Shown piece after piece: positions 1 through 11,680 of a DNA stretch of 64,000 nucleotides. The stretch comes from Chaetoceros tenuissimus. Its lineage: Eukaryota; Bacillariophyta; Thalassiosirophyceae; Chaetocerotales; Chaetocerotaceae. Location of the stretch: the NCBI GenBank assembly GCA_021927905.1, contig BLLK01000046.1:992001-1056000 (forward strand), given 5' to 3'. Position 1 is the first letter of the stretch. Every line of letters begins with the position of its first letter. The position numbers and the translations under genes are program-made. The notes under the pieces are model-generated. The model saw only the letters and a program-made list of their open reading frames with translations, was not told the DNA's origin and made no database searches.

Positions 1-317
1 AGCTGAACTAAAACATAACATCCACAATCCACAAAAAGGGAGAGAGAGGAGAGAGGGTGATATATCGCTTGGTGATATTGACCAATGTCGTCCATTCATC
101 TCATCAGTTGATTCGCGTCATCCTGTTATTTTAGTTACATTTTTCCAATGACTTTCAGGATACCTAGTGGTGTACGCTCTTTTCAGCTTACTACAGTTTT
201 TGATGTTGTGTTTGATAACATCATACATACATGTAACAACTTCATCATAGACGATACATCAATCGTCTAACTAACCTCTACACCATATACCTTTACATAT
301 TTCTGCCTCAGTAGACA
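1..317. other. Upstream region of the glutaminyl cyclase gene
   Basis: There is no convincing coding sequence here. A short GA-rich tract lies near position 40-57, and the rest is AT-rich DNA leading into the ATG at 318. It probably holds the promoter and 5' UTR of the next gene, and possibly the end of a gene outside the window. Confidence 0.4.
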
Positions 318-1460
318 ATGAGCAACAAAGATGAAATAGAATATGAACCACTGCAAATAGAAGACGGGGAAGATACTTCTAGTGAAAATCATGCAACCGA
401 ATTCAATCAGAGACGCAAAACTTCCAAATTACTCAAGGAAATTGGCATTGTAGTCTGTATTTCTGTAGTTATTGTTGGCGAAATCATTGGTAGATCAAGG
501 ATAGATAAAAGTGCATCTCAAAATAATATACCTACTTATTTGCCGTCGCTTTTACCTAGTACGATTCCATCCATGGTACCAAGCTCTTTCCCGTCTAGAC
601 AAGAATCAGAAGTACCATCCTCATCTCCATCGTTGCTTCCGTCGGATCAACCTTCCACTTCGGCACCTACCCCTATAGCACAAGAAGAAAACTATGGAAA
701 TGTGCAATCTGTAGTGAAGAAAGGAGATGGGAAAATGTATAATGTTCACGGGGAGAAGCTATTTCATAACAAGAACCGCTTTACACAAGGTTTAACATAT
801 TCTAGACACTCAGATATGCTCTTTGAATCAGCTGGATTATATGGGAAATCAAGTTTATGTAAACTTGATCCCTACAGCATGGAAGAATTGAAATGTATAG
901 ACATGGACAGAAAGTATTTTGCTGAAGGTATGCAGGTATATGGAGAGCCAGGTCAAGAAAAACTAATTCAAATAACATGGAAGAGTCAAGACGGTTTTAT
1001 CTACGATGCGGATTCATTGGAAGTGATTCGACAGTTCAGGTTTACCACAGATCGTAATCAAGGCTGGGGTATTTGTCATGATGCCAAGAATAGGGAGTTT
1101 ATAGTGAGTGATGGATCGCAATATCTGCATTTTTGGGACGAAGATTCTTTGCAAGAGAAACGTCGAGTCGCAGTGACTCGTCTGAATGGTGATAAAGCGA
1201 GAGACATCAATGAATTAGAATTCGTCAAAGGCTTGGTTCTTGCAAATGTTTGGCACGAAGATGTGATATTGGTGATTGATCCAGTAACTGGAACAACACT
1301 TAGCGAATATAACTTTTCGGATTTATTTCCACATTCAGAAAGAAGACAAGTAAATGCTGATGTTCTGAACGGTATTTCAGTTTCCAAAGATGAAGGAATA
1401 TTGTACATTACTGGAAAGAAATGGGATCGCATGTTTCAGATTGCATTAGCTGGATTCTAA
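318..1460 (+). CDS. Glutaminyl-peptide cyclotransferase, type II membrane form
   Basis: This 380-residue protein has a short cytosolic N-terminus, one hydrophobic segment at about residues 40-60, a Ser/Pro linker of PSxxPS type at about 75-120, and then a beta-propeller-like domain. That domain has the spacing of the plant-type glutamine cyclotransferase family (PF05096): the FTQGL block at about 154, FAEGMQ at about 200, GWG near 250, and an NELEF..G..LANVW block near 298. Members cyclise N-terminal glutamine to pyroglutamate in the secretory pathway. The layout predicts a luminal or extracellular catalytic domain on a diatom-style PS-rich stalk. The frame is single and intact. The family call is firm; the substrate is not known. 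Confidence 0.85.
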   Translation: MSNKDEIEYEPLQIEDGEDTSSENHATEFNQRRKTSKLLKEIGIVVCISVVIVGEIIGRSRIDKSASQNNIPTYLPSLLPSTIPSMVPSSFPSRQESEVPSSSPSLLPSDQPSTSAPTPIAQEENYGNVQSVVKKGDGKMYNVHGEKLFHNKNRFTQGLTYSRHSDMLFESAGLYGKSSLCKLDPYSMEELKCIDMDRKYFAEGMQVYGEPGQEKLIQITWKSQDGFIYDADSLEVIRQFRFTTDRNQGWGICHDAKNREFIVSDGSQYLHFWDEDSLQEKRRVAVTRLNGDKARDINELEFVKGLVLANVWHEDVILVIDPVTGTTLSEYNFSDLFPHSERRQVNADVLNGISVSKDEGILYITGKKWDRMFQIALAGF

Positions 1461-1651
1461 AAATCATAATTTTCTTCTTTGTAATGTAACTTTTCTCTTT
1501 AATTTAAAAAAAGACGAGTCGCTTCCAATTTCCCAAAAGCATCCAATATTCTTTATTGCATTGTATTTACATTTCTCAAATCATTGAATTTTCTGTCCCT
1601 TCCATGATTTCTTCTTCATGCAATCAATATTTACTATTTACTCGAACTTTA

Positions 1652-2225
<574 letters not shown>

Positions 2226-2515
2226 TGTTAGTTCGAGATTAAATGCAAGTGCTTCTATTGGAAAGAAGAGTATGTTGTGGTAACTAATTCAAAGTGTTGT
2301 GTTTTTTGGCCAGGTTTCCGTTGATGACATTGGTGTGTGATTGAAATCAAATCTAGCCACATACGTATGTAGGTACGTATGTAGCTAGGTGAATATAAAT
2401 TCGGCGAGAAGAAAGAATGAGAAGGATGCTTTTTCTTTTGTATGATGTGATGCAATGCACTCTATAAATTTCTTTTGTTCTTCATTACCTTTTATCAACT
2501 AACCCACAAGCAGCA
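2226..2515. promoter_or_regulatory. Divergent promoter region between LC8 and the M1 peptidase
   Basis: About 290 bases separate two divergent start codons, so both promoters must lie here. The only structure I see is a short repeat at about 2361-2384, where ACGTATGTA occurs twice within 25 bases. No ORF is supported. Confidence 0.4.
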
Positions 2516-4576
2516 ATGGTGTACAATAGCAGTCACGATGAGGACAAGTCTACTCTATCCAATCCTCGCTTTACAAAAGCAAAACATGTAGATTGGAAGG
2601 CTGAAATTGATTTTATCCATCATGTCATCTCTGCAGTAGCGACATATGATATTGAAATTCTAGACAAGAATTGTTCTTCTATCAAACTTGATACTCGAGG
2701 ACTAGCAATCTCCCATGTAAAGGTAGATGGTCAAGATGTTAATGACTGGGTTCTAGACAAGGAGAATCCAAAAAAGCTTCACCTAGGTCAACGTCTAACG
2801 ATTCCTATTCCACAGAATCTAGATTCTGTCAAATTGATTATTGCATACAAGACATCTTCAGATCCTGAAAAATGTTCTGCAGTACAGTGGTTGACACCTG
2901 CTCAAACTTCAGGAAAGAAATTTCCATATCTATTTACTCAATGTCAAGCAATTCATGCTAGGTCGATTATGCCTTGCTACGATTGTCCTGCTGTGAAAAT
3001 GACATACACTGCAGAAGTTACTGTTCCAACATGGGCTACTGCAATCATGTCTGCATTGCCTGCAAAGACTGATGCTAGTGAAAAGATTTCGAAATGGGCA
3101 AATGATTTCATTTCTGTTGTTTCGGGTGATACCAAAGATTCTCATACATTTGCTTTTGATCAGCCTGTTCCTATTCCTGCATATCTTTTTGCACTTGCAG
3201 TAGGAGATTTGGCAAGTAAGGATCTTTCTAGTAGATGTAGAATTTGGAGTGAGCCATGTGTGTTGAAGGCTGCTGCTGATGAATTTCATCAAACCGAATT
3301 GTTCCTGAAAACAGCCGAAGAAATTACTTCCATGCCATATGCTTGGCAAAGATATGATTTATTAATGTTGCCAGGTAGCTTTCCGTATGGTGGTATGGAG
3401 AATCCATGTCTTACTTTTGTGACTCCTACTTTGTTGGCTGGAGATGGTAGTTTGGTATGTGTTGTGGCTCATGAAATTGCGCATAGTTGGACAGGAAATC
3501 TTGTAACGAATAAAACTTGGGGACATTTCTGGCTGAACGAAGGTTGGACTACTTGGCTTCAGCGTAGAATTATGAATAAAATTGAAAAGGTACCCCACGA
3601 TATGGATCTTGATGCCATAGGTGGGGCTATCCATCTTGAGCAGGATATTGAGTTATTGGATAAGTCAATGACTAGTTTATATCTAAAGCTCGGGGACGAC
3701 GACCCAGATGAAAGCTACTCTAGTGTGCCATATGAAAAAGGATTCCATCTTCTCTATGCTCTCGAGAGAATGGTTGGTGAAGAAACCTTCCTTGAGCTTG
3801 TTGCTGCCTACTTGAAGAAATTTGCATACGGAACAGTAACAAGCGAGGAGTTTAAAGAATTCTGTGTTGATTTTTGGAAAGATAGTAATGCTGATGCATA
3901 CGAGAAGGTCAAATCATTTGATTGGGATACTTGGATGTACGGAACAGGAATGCCACCACTACCAGAATTCAATAAATCTTTAGCAGAGGCCGCCGAGTCA
4001 CTGGCATCAGCATGGGTTGAATATGATAAGAGTGAAGGAACGACCGAAGATGGAGAGAGTGAGTCAAAGAATTCAGCGTCATTGCCTTCAGTAGATATTA
4101 CGAAATGGTCGTCCGCACAGAAGGTCTGCTTCCTAGACGCCCTTCTTAAGCTCATTCAAGACGATCCTCTCCAGTTAAGCACATTGGATTGTATGGCGAA
4201 GACGTACAACTTTCATCAGAGTAAGAATGCAGAAATTCTTTTTAGATATTGCATGGTCGCTGTTCAATGTGGTGATGAGGGTATCTACTCTGTGGTAATT
4301 AGATTTATCACTAGTCAAGGAAGAATGAAGTACATCCGTCCATTATACAGAGCCATGTTTGCTTCAAACACAGGGCGAGAAATTGCTATTGATACTTTCC
4401 TCAAATACAAAGATTTCTATCATCCTATCGCCTCTAAAATGATAGCGTATGATATGACTAGAGGAAAGGGAATTGCCTCAAAGGTAAAAGACATTTTTAG
4501 CAAACCCTCTTCACTTGCAATTGGAGTTGCAGCAGCAGCGGCTATTGGTGCATTGATTTTCAAACCAAAGAAGTAA
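2516..4576 (+). CDS. M1 zinc aminopeptidase, leukotriene A4 hydrolase type, with C-terminal membrane anchor
   Basis: This is a 686-residue M1 metallopeptidase. The substrate-binding GGMEN motif lies near residue 292. The zinc site is HEIAH with the third ligand glutamate 18 residues on (WLNEGWTTW). The length and the helical C-terminal domain match the leukotriene A4 hydrolase/aminopeptidase B branch. In microbes this branch usually acts as an aminopeptidase; epoxide hydrolase activity cannot be judged from sequence. The last 35 residues are unusual for the family: an Ala-rich hydrophobic helix (LAIGVAAAAAIGALIF) followed by KPKK, which looks like a tail anchor for an organelle membrane. No intron is needed. 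The gene converges with the PDZ gene 45 bases away. Confidence 0.9.
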   Translation: MVYNSSHDEDKSTLSNPRFTKAKHVDWKAEIDFIHHVISAVATYDIEILDKNCSSIKLDTRGLAISHVKVDGQDVNDWVLDKENPKKLHLGQRLTIPIPQNLDSVKLIIAYKTSSDPEKCSAVQWLTPAQTSGKKFPYLFTQCQAIHARSIMPCYDCPAVKMTYTAEVTVPTWATAIMSALPAKTDASEKISKWANDFISVVSGDTKDSHTFAFDQPVPIPAYLFALAVGDLASKDLSSRCRIWSEPCVLKAAADEFHQTELFLKTAEEITSMPYAWQRYDLLMLPGSFPYGGMENPCLTFVTPTLLAGDGSLVCVVAHEIAHSWTGNLVTNKTWGHFWLNEGWTTWLQRRIMNKIEKVPHDMDLDAIGGAIHLEQDIELLDKSMTSLYLKLGDDDPDESYSSVPYEKGFHLLYALERMVGEETFLELVAAYLKKFAYGTVTSEEFKEFCVDFWKDSNADAYEKVKSFDWDTWMYGTGMPPLPEFNKSLAEAAESLASAWVEYDKSEGTTEDGESESKNSASLPSVDITKWSSAQKVCFLDALLKLIQDDPLQLSTLDCMAKTYNFHQSKNAEILFRYCMVAVQCGDEGIYSVVIRFITSQGRMKYIRPLYRAMFASNTGREIAIDTFLKYKDFYHPIASKMIAYDMTRGKGIASKVKDIFSKPSSLAIGVAAAAAIGALIFKPKK

Positions 4577-4621
4577 ATATTATTGACCAATACATATGTT
4601 TATATTTTCATATATTTTGTA

Positions 4622-5335
4622 TTATGACTCATTTATCAAATCAAAGGTTTGACCCCACCCCTCATCTTTGGCACATGATAACTGAACTATTTCTACACCA
4701 TCTTCTCGCTTAATTCCTGTTGCCTGAACACTACAACTGAATGTAGACACAGTATCTCGAGAAAAGATTGCAAAGAATCTAACCATACATCTATCGTCAC
4801 GTACACCTGCACCTATTACAATTTCAACTCTAAGCAAGTCACCCAATTTCGCTTTAGTAGAATCATCTTTTCTAACCTCTCGAACTGCCTTTCGAACAAC
4901 TTCATCTACGAGAAATAGATCTTTAGGATCAGTATTCTTCGCCAAATTTGGAGCAATATCCATAGTTCCTAAACCATCACCAAATGTAAGATTAATTGGC
5001 TTATCAGAGGGAGATGATATGAGAATTTCCATAACGGAATCAAAATCAGATGACGAAACATCTACTTCACCAATCTTTTTCAAAACGTCTCCACGAACAA
5101 TAGACCCACTAATATCAGCTGCACCACCTTCTGCTAGAGACTCTACTTGTACACCACCCTGGCCAGCTTCAGATTCTTCCAGAATGATACCAAGAGGTTT
5201 TGAAAGCGAAATTTCATAATCCCCCAATGCAGATAGTCTTGTGAGCGAGTTATGCGATGGCAAACTAGGAGCGAAAGAGTGGATAAGAAATATCCAATGG
5301 GAAAGTAGAGATGAAAATAGTATAAATTTGAACAT
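4622..5335 (-). CDS. Plastid-targeted PDZ-domain protein
   Basis: This 237-residue protein starts with a hydrophobic signal peptide (about residues 1-20) followed by HSFAPS, a good match to the diatom ASAFAP cleavage motif for complex plastids. A single PDZ domain follows at about residues 40-118: a GIILEE carboxylate-binding region, GGAADISGSIVRGD, and the pattern ISSPSDKPINLTF. The C-terminal 110 residues are not recognised. PDZ domains bind C-terminal peptides, but there is no protease domain, so it is probably a scaffold or adaptor in the stroma or thylakoid. The plastid location is inferred from the N-terminus only. Confidence 0.75.
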   Translation of the reverse strand: MFKFILFSSLLSHWIFLIHSFAPSLPSHNSLTRLSALGDYEISLSKPLGIILEESEAGQGGVQVESLAEGGAADISGSIVRGDVLKKIGEVDVSSSDFDSVMEILISSPSDKPINLTFGDGLGTMDIAPNLAKNTDPKDLFLVDEVVRKAVREVRKDDSTKAKLGDLLRVEIVIGAGVRDDRCMVRFFAIFSRDTVSTFSCSVQATGIKREDGVEIVQLSCAKDEGWGQTFDLINES

Positions 5336-5828
5336 GATTATTGGTTCTATTCGAGGGTAGTGATAGTAGATGATCTGTTATTTTTCATTTTCTGAAGTGT
5401 GTATTTGACAAAGAGTTGCGATCTTTTTTCTGTTTTGCGACACGTGTTGTGTGTTGTCCAACCATTCATTTAGATTTATGGCTATCTAAAAAGACGTTAC
5501 TATCTTATAAAACCGCCTGAGTTCATCTCATTTTTTATTCCTATTACAAACTACAATCTGCCTCCAAATCCTGACGTCCAACGATCATTGTTGATAGCAT
5601 AACGCTTGAATGACTATGAAATTATTTAGAAAATATTTTCCAAAATCAAAGTATGGATGAATTTATGAAGAGAGAGAGAATATTCATGAATGAAACATGT
5701 AATGAATAAACTGGAGGGGGGTGACGTAGGTGTGGGGCGGGGTGGGAGGGAATTGGAAGAGAAAGAAGGGGAGAGAAGAGGGACAGAAAAGAGGTATGAA
5801 AGGGGAGGGGTAAGAGAAGTGTGAATAA
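5336..5828. other. Intergenic region with a G/A-rich tract
   Basis: This is the gap between the PDZ gene and the accessory block. From about 5713 to 5819 the plus strand is almost all purine, with runs of G up to six, ending just before the hairpin and tandem array. No gene is supported; the short frames on the minus strand are translations of the pyrimidine-rich complement. Confidence 0.6.
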
Positions 5829-5845
5829 CTCAAAATTATTTTGAG
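5829..5845. repeat. Small hairpin at the probable left end of the Helitron-like element
   Basis: CTCAAAA and TTTTGAG form a perfect 7-bp stem around a 3-base loop. It lies just outside the tandem array and downstream of the Rep-helicase gene, where Helitrons carry a 3' subterminal hairpin. The usual CTRR end was not found after it on the minus strand, so the terminus is tentative. Confidence 0.4.
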
Positions 5846-5848
5846 ATA

Positions 5849-6026
5849 TTTCATGTTTTCCAATACAAGCTGTATTGACACGTCTCAAATTGGGTATTCT
5901 TTTTTCAAGGTTTCCAATTCAAGCTACATTCGTAGTATTTCAAGTTTTCCAATACAAGCTGTATTCACAAGTCTCAAATATGGTATTCATATTTCAAGGT
6001 TTCCAATACAAGCTACATTCGTAGTG
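5849..6026. repeat. Tandem array, two 89-base units each made of two related half-units
   Basis: The units are 5849-5937 and 5938-6026 and differ at about ten positions. Each contains two related half-units built on the core TTTCAAGGTTTCCAATACA, followed by AGCT(G/A)(T/C)ATTC. The array ends about 30 bases past the stop codon of the Rep-helicase gene. Terminal tandem repeats of this kind occur in Helentron and Helitron2 elements, so this may be the 3' end of the element. Confidence 0.75.
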
Positions 6027-6054
6027 TTTTTTTGATCCTATTTATATATTCAAT

Positions 6055-9000
6055 TTAATTAGCTTTATACCGTTTCGAATGGTTTCTAACAATTTGATAC
6101 AAGTTTTCTTGACAAGTAACATTGGCTTGTTTTTGATTTAACCACTGCAATATGTTCGTTCGTTCATCATCTGTTGTGTTCAAATTAGTGAGAGATTCTT
6201 TTTGATCTAAAAACATCGTCCAAAATAACCTCTTTTTGACTTTCGTGTATATTTCATTTGTTAGTTGTGGTTCTACAAACTCATTAGCATTTTCATTGTC
6301 CAATTTCCGCTTCACACTTTTTCTTTTGTGGTGTATTTCACGTATTCTTGTGTAAAGTTTAAACTTGCTTTCATAATTGAAATAAATAGCAGAATTGTTG
6401 ACGTCATTTGTTCCCATTGAGGTAGCTCTACTTATTCCAGTGTACAGTAAGCCTGGATTGTTCCCTTCGAATGCTGTTTTACCTGGATTAAAAACCATTA
6501 TTGTAACCGGATGCCCTTCTCCTATTGATTGACCTTGAACTTTATGTAAAGTTCTTGCAAATGCAATTTCTAATGGAACATATTTCATTTCACAACATCT
6601 GAGATTGCATTTTGATCTATTTTCTAGCAATGTTTGAATTGGAACTGGAACATATGTTGGGTATCGGTTGTCCCAAGGTGGACCACAGTAATTGTCAAAA
6701 TCTACAATTACAAACAAAGGCAAGTTCCCAGTCAATGGACTTTCTCCTTTAGCAAAGCGAATATCAATCACTGTTCCCAATGACCCATTAAATAATCCCT
6801 GTAAAGGACATTTGTTTGTTGTTAGTGAAACCCTCGCTCCTCTCGTCAGTACCGTCTTTGCTTCAATTAAAGTTGTCAATTTGAAATGAGATTTGATTGG
6901 TTTGTCTAACTTTGATTTTGGAGTTTTGTGCAATTGATATGGAAATTCCATCAATGGATTTGTCTTGTCTACAATTTCTCGCAGTTCCTGTTCATTATGT
7001 GTGAATACCTCTTCCTTGGTCGTGTAGACGAATAGAGCCTTGTCTTTGATTTGGAGTCTGCGTTCTTTTGTAATGTCTTCGTTATCTAAGTTCAATCTAC
7101 AAATCGCCATACTCTGGTCTTTTGTCAACCCAGACTTTGTTCTAAGAGTTTCATTGATTTCTTGCAACATTTCCTGATTAGGAACTATTCTCTTGACTTG
7201 TCGTAATGATTTGACTTGTTGAACAGTTGACTCAAGTATTTGTGCTCCTTTCAAGTCGGATCCAGTCATGGCATCATTTTTAAAACCTGTTTTTGAGAAT
7301 AGATCAAAGGCTCCAAGCTTTTTGACTGGTGGCAATTGACTGTCATCGCCTAAAATAAGAATAACTGGGATTCCACCAAATATTTCTTCAGTATTACCTG
7401 TACCATGTGCAAATTCACTACAATTTCTGGAGATTGCATTGAGAAGTTCCAAACTAAGCATGCTACGTTCATCTATAACAAGAAGCAGCACGTTTCTCAA
7501 CAATTGAAATAGTTTTTCTTTTTTGTATTGAGAGAGTTCTTTTGTTGGGTCATCAATGTCAATACAAAATAGAGAATGAATTGTTTTTCCAAAGATGTTG
7601 TATGCCGCGCATCCTGTTGGCGCACATGATTCTGATACTTTCACATCAAAGATTGACTCAATTGCATTGACAATAACCTTGACTAAGAAACTTTTTCCAG
7701 TTCCACCTGCCCCTCTAACAGTAAGAATCAACGGTTCAAATTTTCTAGAAGGTTCTTGAGCCTGGACTTCAGGAAATTCCATCCATTCTTTTATTTTTTG
7801 AAGCACTTTGAATGTTATTTCCTTCTGTTCTTCATTGTCTCCTATGTCGCTAATTACGTATGGCTTGTTTGTAGAGCTGTTAATGTATTTTTTTTTCTCT
7901 GATGATTGCTGCAAAGCCATAGCGTCTATTGTGTCATCAAGCCAAGTAGGACCAGATTTATTGTCTGGGTCAAAGTCATGATGGATTTCATTGAAGTCAT
8001 ATCCGTCGTCACCTTTGTAGAAGTCACTAAGTTTGGAATGATCAAACCTTGCATGACTTACAAGGTTATATAAATTTGTTGACTCTTCGTTCAGTTCTCC
8101 AATGTCTTTGTTATGGGCTTCTTGAGGGGCACTTCTGTACAGTTTTCTTTCAAATTTATGCTTGGCGATACAATATTGCAACTTTACAGACTGTGGACAA
8201 TCGTCAGACTCAAGGAATTGATAAAATTCATCAATTGGAGTTTTCTTCTTCAATTCGAAATCCAATCTGTTTCTATTGTCCCATTTCTTATGCAACACCA
8301 GCGTAGCAATAGCATAATGATTAGTTGGAGGAAATATGGGACTCGAATTGAACCCAATAGGATGGAGATATCTTTGTTTAGTTTTGGGGTCAATCCTTTT
8401 CAATCTCATATTGTTGTTATTGTTCAAATCATTTCCTTTGTCAAGAATTTTCATATATTCAACGAATGTAAGGTTTTTTTGAGTATCATGTCTAAACTTG
8501 TATTTCTGAATTGGGTCAGTCATTTTCTTTTTTTCTTTCATAAGCTTCTGCAACCCAGTGAGATTTATATGTTTAGCGCTTTCCGTGCACCAATATAGAT
8601 CACACCCCATAAGTTCAACAGACGCTTCAGGCTTTGATACTATTCTGCTTGTCAACAATGAGTTCATAGATTTTCTTAACATGGCATTCATGTTCATTCG
8701 CTCCGATCTAACCCCGCAATTTTCATATGTGCTAATTATAGCTGCTATTGAATTTCTCTCTTCCTGAAATGAAAGATTGCCTTTTGTACAGTATGAAGTG
8801 ATGTAACCATTGATTCTTGCAATATCTGCAGGAACTATATTGTTTGGATCAGTAGCATAGACGATGACTGAGACATCACAATTTGCTCTCCATGATTCCA
8901 ACATTGAAGTAGATGTTTTTTTGAGTCTGGAATTATTTCTTTTCAATTTCAGAATATGAATATCCTTTTTGTAGTCTTTTTCAATGGAAGCTGTTTCCTT

Positions 9001-11639
9001 TGGTGATTCAAAGCCAGGTGTACTTGTGTGGTCGTTAGGAATAACTTCTTTACCAGCTCCCATTCTGCATGTTCTCGCTGTCCCATTACTGAGTAACAAA
9101 AGTTAGAATTTTGTTGTTAGTGGTGTGAATAATGTGCTTATTGACTTACGTTGTTTGAGGACCTAAACAGTAATCAGAACATTCATGCATGTGTACGTCA
9201 TAACAAAGTTGGCACATGTCGAGTTTGTGGTTTGACGCAGAAAAAAAATTGGTGGATAGAGGCGACTGTTTTGATAATAGGTTAGGAACCCTATTTAACT
9301 CAAAAAAGTTTAGAGGTAGTTTGTACTTACTGAACTATCGGAACTTTCGCTTGTTTCTCTTAATTTTTGTTGTTCTGATTCCTAAAGAAAAGTAGGTTTA
9401 GTTCTATTCATTTAATGTAAATGGTGTAATGATACAATTTCACTTACCAGTTTTTCTTTATCAAAATCTATTTCCTCTGTTAAAGACAAAACATTTGTGA
9501 CATATTCTTCCATTAATTCTGCCCCTAATTCTTCCTTGCGTTCAATACAAAACGTGTGATAGAATTCAGTCAATAGTTCATGATCTGCCGTGATTGCTAC
9601 CATATGCGCATGAATTTGCCCTCTCCCTTTTGCAAATTCAAACCTGAGGTAATAGTGTTTGATATTGAAGATGTTTTTTCCTATGGTTTCAAGCCAATTG
9701 TCTAATTTCTCTTGAAAGAATACTTGAACACTTGCTGTGTATTTATCCACTAGTTTTGCTTGAATTTTTCGTTGTGATTCTTCATCTCCCTCTTCCAATG
9801 ACTGTAACAAATGTTCATCTTCAGTGTTCATAATTTTCTTCTTTAGAAAATGCAAAAGATCATTCCACCAGTATTCTGCGCATGAAAATGTCATGAAAAG
9901 GGTTGGAGGTCCATGTCCCTTGTCTAAATGGTAGGCCACCCAACTGTCCAATTCATGCTTTCTTGAGCGCCACCAGCCATCACTCCCTCTAATTTTTTGA
10001 GCCGCAAAGTTTTGGATCTTTCCAACAGTTGAGAAGTTGCCATTCTCTATTTCTTCTTTAATGTCGTCAACAGTTTTGTTTTCAGAGAACATGGACTTGA
10101 GAAGTGTAAGAGAAGACCCATTGTTTACATGTCGTTGAATGAAATTAAATGCATGGAAGGTAAAACATGGATCATGTTGAAATCGTCCATCTTCCCACAG
10201 TAACAATAGTTTTGTCCACTCAATTGCTTTTGAACGTTCAGATTTCACTTCATGGGAAATATCACCATATCCACCTGGAAAAAGCCACGGGTAACACTTT
10301 GCAAAACAATCTTCTTCTGTGTATTCGTCTACTGGGTTTTCGTCTGTTTCTGGCCACATAATTGTAGATGGTGTTGTCTTTTTTGCAGTTGCTTCTGCTA
10401 ATTCATCAATGACTTGTTTACTTTCGACTGAGAACAATGAATCCGCTCGATCGGATGCAACCCCACACATTTCCATTGTTTTTTCTTCTAGTGGATTTAC
10501 TGTTTGCTTTTTAGCAACAGAACAGTTGCTGTATTTTTCAGACAATGTATGATTTTCCTTAAAGTTTGTGAATTGCGCTTCTTCTTTATCACCCATCCAA
10601 TTTAAGTTCTCCTCGACAATTGTGATGTCCCGATAAAATCTATTATGTTTCTTCAACCAATTTAATGCTGCTATTACTTTCTTTCTCCGAACTTTGAATG
10701 TGTCGAAGGTTTGCTGGTCTTTATTCACCGACAGTCTCTTAATTTCAATATAATCCAGTTCACTACGAGGTAACTGCAAACAAATACTTGCAATATCTCT
10801 CTTGAACATAACAGTATGTCCACATAATCCTTTTCAAATGAATTGTGGCGTCAGTTTATTTCAAGAAATTTGTTTGATTCAATTTTTAATGGTTACATCT
10901 TACCGAATTTCCCTTTTCCAATATGTATACAAGGAATTAAGAATGACTGTGTTTGTATCAGCATTTTCTCTGTCACAGTAAGATCTCTGAGTTCTTCAGG
11001 CAATTCATAATGAGCTTCTTTGTATTTATCTTCTTTGATCTCATCATCATCATACCAAACTGGGAACATACGAAAGCATTTCTCTTTGTCTCTGTTGTTC
11101 TTGCGACAGTCAGAGCATTTTTTGGTTTCACCACCATTGAATTTGTTCGAAATAAAGGCTCCTTTACATACTGAACATTTGTGTTGATCAATTGACAGGT
11201 TTCTTGCTTCGAAAGCAATCATTTGTAGTATTTCGTGTTGTCTAGATCTCGAAGATTGAAAAAACAGATCCCTTGTTTCATCTGAAATAGATAACTGCGG
11301 ATGATCTTCTTCTGCTTGCAAATCAATAAAGGCTTCCATCATTTCATCCAGTTTGTTTTTACTGTCTCTCCACGTAGATTGCATCAATGGATCTATTTTT
11401 CCATTCAGGAAATATTTGACCTCTCCATAGGTTGCGTAATTTAGGTATAACTCATATACTTTTTCAAAGAATAACGTTGGCTTTCTACCAACTTTTTTTT
11501 TCCGAAACTGTAGGATTTGTTGTACATGCTGAGATCCACAAAAGTCTACTATCTCATGATGTTGGCATGTACTCTCACGAACTCTTTTCTTTCGCTTTGC
11601 TTTGGATACAGATTTATAATGAGATGCAATATTTTTCAT
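6055..11639 (-). CDS. Helitron replication initiator (HUH Rep) fused to Pif1-family helicase, five exons
   Basis: Exons are 11639-10904, 10829-9448, 9381-9331, 9265-9150 and 9088-6055; all junctions are GT-AG and the joined frame gives 1772 residues. In order: a Cys-rich motif (C155, C158, C175, C178) before PEELRDLTVTEKMLI; the Helitron-like N domain, with FPGGYGD at about 429 and LFMTFSCAEYWW at about 556; the HUH motif GRGQIHAHM with metal-binding H652 and H654; a Cys/His finger in exon 4 (MCQLCY..HMHECSDYC); the two-tyrosine motif YITSYCTK (Y857, Y861); and an SF1 Pif1-type helicase with Walker A GAGGTGKS near 1225, VIDERSM, and LHKVQGQS near the end. The Rep nicks and rejoins single strands and the helicase unwinds during rolling-circle transposition. 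All catalytic residues I can check are present, so the protein looks active. Confidence 0.93.
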
Positions 11640-11680
11640 ATGTTCTATGTGAAAAAAAAAATGTTAGTTTCATTTAGAAT

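Noticed and set aside
5800-5850. A canonical CTRR Helitron 3' terminus after the hairpin
   Set aside because: On the minus strand the bases following the hairpin do not contain CTRR at the expected distance, so no exact end was assigned.
5646-5888. Two overlapping minus-strand frames in the purine tract
   Set aside because: They are translations of a low-complexity pyrimidine-rich strand and contain no plausible domain.
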